A stretch of 10,718 nucleotides of DNA from Gammaproteobacteria bacterium UBA6968 (GTDB lineage Bacteria > Pseudomonadota > Gammaproteobacteria > Pseudomonadales > Azotimanducaceae), in the NCBI GenBank assembly GCA_002450255.1, contig DJYW01000094.1, positions 1 through 10,718 on the forward strand. Direction: 5' to 3'. The position numbers were made by a program, and so were the translations under genes. Under the pieces are notes generated by a model. That model had not been told where the DNA came from. It did no database searches and saw nothing but the letters and a program-made list of their open reading frames with translations. Each line of letters starts with the position of its first letter. The stretch's first letter is position 1. Shown here in pieces: positions 1 through 6,926 of this stretch.

Positions 1-390
1 GTGCGCCTCTTTGGGCGTCTCTTTATGCATCTCTCGCCGCACGTGTTGCTGCTTCTCTTGCCGGACCGGGTCGCCTGCTTGCGCGGCACTCACCGCAATA
101 TGCGAGTGGCCCAAGCGGGCCACCTTGGCACCGCTAACAAGCGCGATGCTCTGTACCACAGCGGCCGCTAAACGTATCCCAGTAAACGAACCAGGTCCCG
201 CATTAAATCCAATCAGGGCAATATTGCTGGGCGCAATCAGCGCTTCGGCCAACACAACATCAAGCATCTCTAATAACACCTCGTTGTGACGCCGCTCCAA
301 ACGCTGTGAGTCGCTATAAACTTTTCCCGCATGGGCGAGGACGACGCTACAATAGGCCGTCGCGGTATCAATACAAAGGGTCGTTTTCAT
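1..390 (-). CDS. tsaB: tRNA threonylcarbamoyladenosine biosynthesis protein TsaB, N-terminal 130 residues (cut by window edge)
   Basis: TsaB is a non-catalytic ASKHA-fold partner of TsaD. Together with TsaE it forms the cytoplasmic complex that transfers threonylcarbamoyl to A37 of ANN-decoding tRNAs (t6A). The visible part opens with MKTTLCIDTATAYCSVVL, the usual start of the family, and carries the signature GPGSFTGIR at about residues 69-77. The C-terminal part lies outside the window. After LGHSHIAVSAAQ, where the family normally runs quickly into a VLAAIDARM-like strand, there is a strongly charged stretch (AGDPVRQEKQQHVRREMHKE) and the expected strand has not appeared by the edge. This may be an insertion. 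The ATG at 388-390 is chosen because it gives the family N-terminus. An in-frame GTG at 427-429 with a perfect AGGAGGT upstream would add 13 residues and overlap moeA by 40 bases. The gene is divergent from moeA with no intergenic space. Confidence 0.9.
   Translation of the reverse strand, partial: MKTTLCIDTATAYCSVVLAHAGKVYSDSQRLERRHNEVLLEMLDVVLAEALIAPSNIALIGFNAGPGSFTGIRLAAAVVQSIALVSGAKVARLGHSHIAVSAAQAGDPVRQEKQQHVRREMHKETPKEAH
348..353 (+). promoter_or_regulatory. Possible -10 box for moeA inside tsaB
   Basis: TACAAT lies about 37 bases before the proposed moeA TTG start. Transcription from it would give a leader of roughly 30 bases that contains the AAAGGG ribosome binding site at 375-380. 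No convincing -35 box is seen 16-18 bases upstream, so this is tentative. Because tsaB and moeA abut head to head, any moeA promoter must lie inside tsaB. Confidence 0.25.
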
Positions 391-1631
391 TGCGCCAGAA
401 TAGCCAACCCATTGATCTGGAGGAAGCACTAGCGCACCTCCTAGAGCAGATTCAGCCTATTTCAGGGATTGAGTCCTGTGCGCTAGCAGATGCGCCGGGA
501 CGCATTCTGGCCGAAGCTATAACTGCGCCGATCTCATTGCCTCCGTTTGCAGCCTCTGCAATGGATGGATACGCACTGCGCCGAACCGATTTTTTGGAGG
601 CCCCAGCGCGGGCTTTTCACCTGCGCGGTACCAGTCTTGCAGGCCATCCTTGCAATATTGAACTGGGCGCCTTCGAGTGCGCCAGGATTTTCACCGGCGC
701 AGTGCTGCCTGCCGGCGCGGATCAAGTGCTCTTACAGGAGGAAGTCACGACGGCAACGGCGGATGAGATCTGCTTCAAAACGCACAGCCCCGATGAAAGC
801 TATATTCGTCCGGTTGGTAATGATGTCAGCGCTGGCGATCTACTACTTGCTGCGGGAGAGCGATTAAACCCGTTTAACATGGCAGGCCTGGCAGCAGCGG
901 GAATCGTTACCGTGCCGGTTAAGAGCAAACCGCGTATCGGGATTTTTTCGAGCGGCGACGAATTGCGTCCCATCGGCACATCAGTCGCTGATCTCGGCCC
1001 TGGCGATATTTTTGATTCAAATCGGTTCAGTCTGCTCAGACTGTTCCATCGTCTTCCTGTTGAACTGCAGGATCTGGGCTGTATTCGTGACGATCCAGAC
1101 GAGACAAAGGCTCTGTTACATGAGGCGGCAGCAAATTGCGACTTGCTGATCACTAGCGGCGGCGTCTCAGTCGGTGATGCAGATTATGTGGGCAATACCA
1201 TCCGTGAGTTGGGCCATCTTAACTTTTGGCGAATAAACATGAAGCCCGGTAAACCTGTCGCTTTCGGCCGCATCGACGCCTGCCATATCCTTGGCTTACC
1301 CGGCAACCCGGTATCCACCATGGTCACGGGGTTGTTGCTAGGACGGCCGGCGTTACTGCGGCTTTGCGGCGGCGCATCACCCACACCGCTGGCTTTTCCG
1401 GCAAAGTTAGACGAACCGATTACGCGCCAGCCCGGGCGACGCGAATACCAGCGCGGCACTTATACGCAGACGAAATCAGGCATAACGGTCCGAGCAACCG
1501 GCGCTCAGGGGTCAAATCGATTGAGCACCTTCGCTACAGCTAACTGTTTGATCTGCGTACCCGCTGAAACAGCCAGCCTGCCCACGGGTAGCCAAGTCGA
1601 CATTTTGCCACTGTTTCAATTTACCGAGTAA
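390..1631 (+). CDS. moeA: Molybdopterin molybdotransferase MoeA
   Basis: MoeA inserts molybdate into adenylylated molybdopterin, the last step of Mo-cofactor synthesis, in the cytoplasm. With the TTG start the protein is 413 residues (E. coli MoeA is 411). The start of domain I ends in PPFAASAMDGYALR, whose Asp falls at residue 59 as in E. coli. Then come FTGAVLPAGAD (about 101-111), SSGDEL (about 187-192), ITSGGVSVGDADY (about 254-266), KPGKPVAFG (about 285-293) and GLPGNPVS (about 302-309), the MoCF-type active-site segments. Domain IV follows to the end. The TTG has AAAGGG nine bases upstream. The frame stays open back to a GTG at 306, but those extra 28 residues are antisense to the tsaB start and look unnatural. 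It is the only plus-strand gene, with no other molybdenum genes nearby, and faces adk tail to tail. Function is secure; the start is fairly secure. Confidence 0.93.
   Translation: MRQNSQPIDLEEALAHLLEQIQPISGIESCALADAPGRILAEAITAPISLPPFAASAMDGYALRRTDFLEAPARAFHLRGTSLAGHPCNIELGAFECARIFTGAVLPAGADQVLLQEEVTTATADEICFKTHSPDESYIRPVGNDVSAGDLLLAAGERLNPFNMAGLAAAGIVTVPVKSKPRIGIFSSGDELRPIGTSVADLGPGDIFDSNRFSLLRLFHRLPVELQDLGCIRDDPDETKALLHEAAANCDLLITSGGVSVGDADYVGNTIRELGHLNFWRINMKPGKPVAFGRIDACHILGLPGNPVSTMVTGLLLGRPALLRLCGGASPTPLAFPAKLDEPITRQPGRREYQRGTYTQTKSGITVRATGAQGSNRLSTFATANCLICVPAETASLPTGSQVDILPLFQFTE
436..442 (-). promoter_or_regulatory. Perfect Shine-Dalgarno for an alternative upstream tsaB start
   Basis: On the minus strand AGGAGGT is followed by six bases and then GTG (427-429), which is in frame with tsaB 13 codons before its ATG. 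The same bases encode the conserved AHLLEQ stretch of moeA on the other strand, so a coincidence is possible. The canonical ATG at 390 has only a poor Shine-Dalgarno, which makes this site a real competitor for the tsaB start. Confidence 0.35.
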
Positions 1632-1639
1632 GGGTATTT

Positions 1640-1675
1640 CGCTAGATATAGTGCTAGGAATAGCGCTAGGCATAG
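1640..1675 (+). repeat. Three tandem 12-base repeats downstream of moeA
   Basis: Three contiguous copies read CGCTAGATATAG, TGCTAGGAATAG and CGCTAGGCATAG (consensus YGCTAGRNATAG), and the next bases CGC begin a fourth. The array starts eight bases after the moeA stop codon, in the gap between the convergent moeA and adk genes. The third copy plus the following bases also forms a hairpin. Confidence 0.75.
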
Positions 1676-1678
1676 CGC
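1663..1678 (+). terminator. Hairpin after moeA, possible weak terminator
   Basis: GCGCTA and TAGCGC form a perfect six-base stem around a GGCA loop, about 32 bases after the moeA stop. There is no T tract on the plus strand, so it is not a canonical intrinsic terminator. Its position in a convergent gap makes a role in 3'-end formation reasonable but unproven. Confidence 0.3.
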
Positions 1679-1748
1679 CTGCTTCAAGTGTCCGCCAGGC
1701 TCGTGCGCTCGATCGATAAGTGATTGCAATGATGGCGTCTGGTGGGGC

Positions 1749-1785
1749 TGTGTATAAGAGACTTCCGGCTGTCTCAGCGAGACTT
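1749..1785 (+). repeat. Tn5 mosaic-end-like 14-mer followed by nested inverted repeats
   Basis: TGTGTATAAGAGAC at 1749-1762 is identical to 14 of the 19 bases of the Tn5 mosaic end. Next to it GAGACTT occurs twice (1758-1764 and 1779-1785), with GTCTC at 1771-1775 between the copies. Either GAGAC could pair with the central GTCTC, giving two mutually exclusive five-base hairpins. No transposase is present. It may be chance, an old insertion scar or a library-preparation artefact. Confidence 0.4.
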
Positions 1786-1829
1786 GCATCCGTCCAAAAA
1801 CACGCGCTGCCAGATTTGGGCGATAACGG

Positions 1830-2619
<790 letters not shown>

Positions 2620-2651
2620 GCCAGCACCTTCTTCAGCGGGATCGCAGTGTA

Positions 2652-2666
2652 AACTGGCTCGCGCCG
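2652..2666 (-). repeat. GNRA-type hairpin motif directly after the relA stop (copy 1)
   Basis: CGGCGCGAGCCAGTT begins at the base after the relA stop codon. GGC and GCC can pair around GCGA, a GNRA tetraloop. The same 15-mer with one change follows recO at 6146-6160. The stem is short and no T tract follows, so it is more likely an mRNA 3'-end or processing element than a terminator, if it is functional at all. Confidence 0.35.
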
Positions 2667-4628
2667 CTATTCGACCATTCGATGTGCATCAATTACGCCT
2701 TCAATCCCGCAAATATAGTCGAGTAAGACAAAGAACCCTAACCAGTCACCGAACTGAACCGTAATGGTGATTTCGGCGTGGGTCGGCGGCTGAGTGGTTG
2801 TCGCCGACGTCGCCAGCAGCGATAGATGGTTAATGCTTACCGCCTGGGTGACGTTGTTAAGCAAGCCATCTCGGTTTACAGCATAAATCGAAATACTTGT
2901 GGCTTCGCCCAAGCGACTTTCCGGCCTGCCACTATTCGTCAAAAGGCCCACAACAGCTGCGACGGCGGAGCGTTCTGCGCTACCGATCTGCGCGTAAAAG
3001 ACATCCGTCTGGATGTCGAAAACCGCTCGAATCAGTTCGTCTAGCGGCGCCTGAAAAGCCTCCCATAGAGCAGCACGAACCAGCAAGTCTTGCACCACAT
3101 CGCGGCCAACCGATATTTTTTGCGTGACGGTTAGGGTTCGGAAATACGCTAGAACTTTGCTTCTGGCACGATGGGTTTGCAGAATGCCTAGAGATGTCTC
3201 AGCCCAGAAACGCTGCGGAACTTGTTCTGCGTCAGTCAGCACCACGACCTGTTGACCAGTCGTCAGAGGCTCGCGCAACGATTTGACCACGCCATTGACC
3301 CGGCCACCGATGCACCGGTTGCCCAATTCAGTGTGTACTCGGTAAGCAAAGTCGAGGATCGTACTGCCCTCGGCCATAGCGACAACGTGCCCGTCCGGCG
3401 TAGTCACAAAGACACGATCTTCGACCACACGGCGCTGCAACAGATCTCCTAACGCCTCAAAACCATTGGCCTCTTCATGCCATTCCATTACCTGGCGGAG
3501 CCAATCCATTTTAGCCGCATACGCCTTATCTTCCTGCCGAGTCTGGCCGTGCCGATCTTTGTAAACCCAATGTGCGCAGACGCCAAGTTCAGCCTCGTAA
3601 TGCATTACTTCGGTACGAATCTGGATTTCCAGCGTTTGTCCGTCGTCCATGGTCACTGCAGTATGAATACTCCGATAACCGTTTTCTTTCGGCATCGCGA
3701 TATAGTCGTCAAACTCATGCGGAATGTGTTGCCAACGAGTGTGTACGACCCCAAGCGCGGCATAACAATCCGCCAGGTCTTTTACGACAATACGCACAGC
3801 GCGCGCATCGTAAACTTCCCCAATGGCAATGCCTTTACTCTGCATTTTGCGCCAGATACTGAAGATATTTTTTGCCCGTCCCTGTATTTCAGCGGTAATG
3901 CTCTGACGTGCCAGCAGGCCTTTTACCTCAACTTTCAACGCTTCGATCTGGGCTTCGCGCTCGGTGCGGCGCGCGGTCAGCTGACGCGCTATACCCATGT
4001 AAATGTCCTCGCGTAAATATCGCAGTGACAGGTCCTCAAGTTCCCACTTGAGTTGCCAAATGCCAAGTCGATCGGCGAGTGGTGCATAGACTGAGGCAAT
4101 TTCCTGCGCCATGTCACGGCGCACCTCATGCGACGCTTGTTTCGCTCGCCGCAACGCAATGACCCGCTCGGCCAGCTTGATCACCGCCACGCGGGCATCG
4201 TCGATCATGGCCACGAGCATGCGTTTGATGTTTTCGACCTGGCTCTCTCGCTCGCTGTCTAACAACGGAGCATCGGCCATAGTCAGCAGGCTAATGTTGG
4301 CCATCGCAACGACGCTCTCGGTAAGCTGATACGCATCCACACCGATGCAGGCAACTGCCTCATCACGCAAGGTCGGTGATTGTGCTTGCCAAGGTAAGGT
4401 GAGTGCGGCAATGACCGCAGGTTGGTCCATCTCAAGGGCCAGCATGATTTCGGCAAGTTCCATACCCTGAGCGAGCAACTCAGGCGCAGTCTCTGCAATT
4501 TGATGACAGCACTGATCGATAACCGCGATGTCCAGATCAACTTGTCTGGTTTTGAGGGAGGCGGACCATGCGGCCGAATCTGGTGTGCCGGCTTCGGTTA
4601 ACGGGATATCTTTTGCAACACTGACCAA
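2667..4628 (-). CDS. relA: RelA-type ppGpp synthetase lacking the zinc-finger domain
   Basis: RelA makes (p)ppGpp from ATP and GTP/GDP when uncharged tRNA occupies the ribosomal A site. At 653 residues it is about 90 shorter than E. coli RelA (744). Residues 1-190 form a degenerate, hydrolase-dead HD domain: no HDxxED is seen, as usual in RelA. The synthetase domain (about 190-360) is intact: GRAKNIFSIWRKM, YDARAVRI, and HEFDDYIAMPKENGYRSIHT with the RelA-type EFDD at 305-308. The TGS domain spans about 404-465 and a helical region about 470-560. The ACT domain starts near 576 (SISIYAVNRDGLLNNVTQAV). Between helical region and ACT only about 15 residues remain, so the CCxPIPGD...HRxDC zinc-finger domain is missing. 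The reading frame is continuous. TTG is chosen as start because MVSVAKD matches the family and GGAG lies nine bases upstream. Confidence 0.95.
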   Translation of the reverse strand: MVSVAKDIPLTEAGTPDSAAWSASLKTRQVDLDIAVIDQCCHQIAETAPELLAQGMELAEIMLALEMDQPAVIAALTLPWQAQSPTLRDEAVACIGVDAYQLTESVVAMANISLLTMADAPLLDSERESQVENIKRMLVAMIDDARVAVIKLAERVIALRRAKQASHEVRRDMAQEIASVYAPLADRLGIWQLKWELEDLSLRYLREDIYMGIARQLTARRTEREAQIEALKVEVKGLLARQSITAEIQGRAKNIFSIWRKMQSKGIAIGEVYDARAVRIVVKDLADCYAALGVVHTRWQHIPHEFDDYIAMPKENGYRSIHTAVTMDDGQTLEIQIRTEVMHYEAELGVCAHWVYKDRHGQTRQEDKAYAAKMDWLRQVMEWHEEANGFEALGDLLQRRVVEDRVFVTTPDGHVVAMAEGSTILDFAYRVHTELGNRCIGGRVNGVVKSLREPLTTGQQVVVLTDAEQVPQRFWAETSLGILQTHRARSKVLAYFRTLTVTQKISVGRDVVQDLLVRAALWEAFQAPLDELIRAVFDIQTDVFYAQIGSAERSAVAAVVGLLTNSGRPESRLGEATSISIYAVNRDGLLNNVTQAVSINHLSLLATSATTTQPPTHAEITITVQFGDWLGFFVLLDYICGIEGVIDAHRMVE

Positions 4629-4658
4629 GGATCGCTTCTCCGCCTGGACACCTGTCTC

Positions 4659-4667
4659 TGTATAGCA
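4659..4667 (-). promoter_or_regulatory. Possible extended -10 promoter for relA
   Basis: On the minus strand TGCTATACA matches the extended -10 pattern TGnTATAAT with two differences. Transcription would start near 4650, leaving a leader of about 20 bases that holds the GGAG ribosome binding site before the TTG. No good -35 box is seen, which extended -10 promoters can do without. It would let relA be expressed apart from rlmD. Confidence 0.3.
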
Positions 4668-4712
4668 CCGCGTTCACTCAAAGACCATCTCAGCGGGGCA
4701 AGATGCCCATCT

Positions 4713-6041
4713 TTAGCGCTGGAATACCCCGATCGTCTCTACGTGTGCGGTTTGGGGAAAAAGATCATATACCCCCACTTCTTGAAACGAAAATCCCGCA
4801 TCCAAAATGATTTTAGCGTCATCAGCGAATGTCGCTGGGTTACAGGAAACATAGACGATGCGCGACAGCTTGGTTTGGGCAAGCCAGTTCGCCAAATGCG
4901 GCCCAGCACCGCTACGGGGCGGATCTAATAACAGCGCGTCGTAGGCGCTACTTGCCTCGCTTTGGCTGCTAACGTTCGGTAAGGACTCAGTCGAGTACAA
5001 ATCCGCCACGCCAAACCGAGCTTTGCCCCCCAGACGATTGCGGGCCGCGTTGACCTCAGCCATGGCGACCGCAGCGTCGCTAAATTCAAGTCCGTAAACC
5101 TGGGCACCCAGGCGTGCGGCAGGCAGGCTGAAGTTACCGACGCCACAAAACAAATCCAGTAGTTTTAGACCCGGCAACGGGTGCAAGTAACCCATCACTG
5201 TGGAAACCAGCTCCCTATTCATTCGCGTATTCACCTGAATGAACTGGTCTGGGAAAAAGCCTAGTGTCAGCCCATAGTCCTGTAACTGATAAGTCAGGTG
5301 CTGCGGTGGCGCCTGGTTAAAAACATTTGCCAAACTGTCGTAACCCTTGCTCTGCAATAACAGCTCAACCCGTTGCTGCCTGGCAAAATCTTGTAACAGC
5401 CCGAGGTCCGCATCCGAGAGCGGTTTGAGATGCCGCAACATCACACAAATATCGAGATCCCCCTGGGCAAATTCAATTTGTGGGACCGCATCGGCGATTG
5501 ATAGTTGAGGTAGTAACTGCTGGAGTGGGACCAATAAGCGACTAAGCTCCGGCGTGAGCGTCTGACAGTGGCTGATCTGAGCAACTCGACTGCTAAAAGA
5601 CTCGCGAAAACCTACCAGCACGCGATCACCCAAAGCTCGCACGCCGAGCCGCGCTTTACGTCTGTAGCCAAGGCGCACCTCTCCAACTGGTTTGCGCCAT
5701 GGCAGCGAATCCGGCTCGATGCCGACTCGCGCCAGTTGCTTATGCAAGCCTGCTTCTTTATGTCGCAGCTGCGCCGCGTAGCTCAGATGATGCAGGCTAC
5801 ATCCGCCACAGCGAGGAAAATACTCGCAGGCAGAGGGCTGTCGATCTGGGTGTGCGTCAGCCAGCCACTCTCCATCCGCAAAGCGAATACCGCGACGACG
5901 CTTTAAAATACGAGCCTTGACCGTCTCACCGGGCAGCGCGTTACGCACCCATACCGGGCGCTCGTTTAACTCACTGTGGCCTAGACCGTCCTCGCCTAAC
6001 TCAGTAACAAGCAGCTCAACTTCCGTAGGTTGTTTACTCAC
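4713..6041 (-). CDS. rlmD: 23S rRNA (uracil-1939-C5) methyltransferase RlmD
   Basis: RlmD (RumA) methylates U1939 of 23S rRNA using SAM. The 442-residue protein has an N-terminal TRAM domain (about 1-60) and a 4Fe-4S site. The cluster cysteines are C72, C78 and C81 (CEYFPRCGGC) plus C159 (ISHCQ), spaced as in E. coli RumA. The SAM-binding motif LLDLFCGVGNFSLPAA spans about 294-309. LLDPPRSGA (about 371-379) and the catalytic-cysteine motif YVSCNPATF (C400) follow. The C-terminal FPQTAHVETIGVF holds the general base E436. These favour RlmD over the related RlmC and TrmA. A GTG start is used, with only a weak GGGA upstream. relA starts 84 bases downstream, the same neighbour as in Pseudomonas. 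A small GGGC/GCCC hairpin follows the stop without a T tract. Confidence 0.94.
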   Translation of the reverse strand: MSKQPTEVELLVTELGEDGLGHSELNERPVWVRNALPGETVKARILKRRRGIRFADGEWLADAHPDRQPSACEYFPRCGGCSLHHLSYAAQLRHKEAGLHKQLARVGIEPDSLPWRKPVGEVRLGYRRKARLGVRALGDRVLVGFRESFSSRVAQISHCQTLTPELSRLLVPLQQLLPQLSIADAVPQIEFAQGDLDICVMLRHLKPLSDADLGLLQDFARQQRVELLLQSKGYDSLANVFNQAPPQHLTYQLQDYGLTLGFFPDQFIQVNTRMNRELVSTVMGYLHPLPGLKLLDLFCGVGNFSLPAARLGAQVYGLEFSDAAVAMAEVNAARNRLGGKARFGVADLYSTESLPNVSSQSEASSAYDALLLDPPRSGAGPHLANWLAQTKLSRIVYVSCNPATFADDAKIILDAGFSFQEVGVYDLFPQTAHVETIGVFQR

Positions 6042-6145
6042 CGGGGCATCCCATTCGTTGTTACCACTGCCTCATGCTCTAACTCTGTCTCTGTGATGCG
6101 GACCAATTTCAGTCTAACATTTAAAATTCGTAACCTGTTTTACCT

Positions 6146-6160
6146 AACCGGCTCGCGCCG
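6146..6160 (-). repeat. GNRA-type hairpin motif after recO (copy 2)
   Basis: CGGCGCGAGCCGGTT lies five bases after the recO stop. CGGC and GCCG form a four-base stem closed by the GCGA tetraloop. It differs at one position from the motif immediately after relA (2652-2666), so two genes of this cluster share a 3' element. It could be a weak attenuator, an RNA 3'-end stabiliser or chance. Confidence 0.35.
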
Positions 6161-6165
6161 TGGGT

Positions 6166-6882
6166 TTATGTCGTATCCTTGAATAACGCCCGACTTGTTA
6201 ACGGTTTTGGACCAAGCACCTCCGCAAGACTCTCGCGCAGCAACAGTTTGGCCGCCTTCCGGACGGTTGGATCAGCAAAGTCTCTGGCGGCAATAGCAAG
6301 AATTGTTGCGCCAGCATAGGTGGTTACCGGCGGTCCAGCCGACCCCGCACTGACCGAGTTCTCCAGAAATCCCAGCGCAGGGACAAATCCGTAATGAGCG
6401 CCTGGATCGATCAACTCGCCACTCTGCGCATCGAACTCAAAGTTCACGCCATATCCCAGATGTTCCAAAAGTTGCAGCTCAAAGCGGCGTAAGCAAATTT
6501 CCACCTCGGCACCCGCCTCCAACTGCTGCAATGCCGCTAGCGTATCTCTAAACAAACCTTCTTCAGCCTCCCGCTCAGGCACCAGCCGCGTCAATAGCTC
6601 CAGCAAGTAAAACCCAGAATAAAGCGTGACACCCTGCAGCTGAAAAAAATGTATCGATTCAAATCCGCTGACGGTGGCCAAGTTGGTATTGCCAAAGTAA
6701 GTGACCTCACCGAAATAAAAGGGTTGTACCTTAACGCCACGCGTTTGCTTCGTAGACTTAGGTCGGGCACCTCGCATGACACCAGCCAAGCGTCCTTGAC
6801 TGGGTGTTAAACACTGCACGATTGCGCTGGTCTCGCGATACGGACGGACATGGAGTATTAAAGCGGGTTCTGTGGTTCGCAC
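6166..6882 (-). CDS. recO: DNA repair protein RecO
   Basis: RecO works with RecR to load RecA onto SSB-coated single-stranded DNA and anneals complementary strands, in RecF-pathway gap repair. The 238 residues match the family length (E. coli 242). The N-terminal OB-fold domain (about 1-80) opens with EPALILHVRPYRETSAIVQCL and continues with GRLAGVMRGAR, both typical. The helical C-terminal part contains YLLELLTRLVPEREAEEGLF (about 92-111) and CLRRFELQLLEHLGYGVNF. The usual zinc cysteines are absent, as in E. coli RecO. The GTG start is set by alignment with the family; the Shine-Dalgarno is poor. It follows era by 44-50 bases, as in many proteobacteria. pdxJ, which often comes next, is absent. 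Confidence 0.93.
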   Translation of the reverse strand: MRTTEPALILHVRPYRETSAIVQCLTPSQGRLAGVMRGARPKSTKQTRGVKVQPFYFGEVTYFGNTNLATVSGFESIHFFQLQGVTLYSGFYLLELLTRLVPEREAEEGLFRDTLAALQQLEAGAEVEICLRRFELQLLEHLGYGVNFEFDAQSGELIDPGAHYGFVPALGFLENSVSAGSAGPPVTTYAGATILAIAARDFADPTVRKAAKLLLRESLAEVLGPKPLTSRALFKDTT

Positions 6883-6926
6883 TGTCTTTCTCGGTGTACT
6901 CGCCTAGGCCAACGGCAGCGATCCGG

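Noticed and set aside
306..389. N-terminal extension of moeA back to a GTG at 306
   Set aside because: The added residues are antisense to the tsaB start and resemble nothing in MoeA. The TTG at 390 gives family length and puts the conserved Asp at residue 59.
1786..1829. Intrinsic terminator for adk near the T5 tract at 1796-1800 (minus strand)
   Set aside because: No stable stem directly precedes the T tract.
3477..4016. 179-codon open frame on the plus strand inside relA
   Set aside because: It is fully antisense to the conserved synthetase region of relA and the translation shows no domain.
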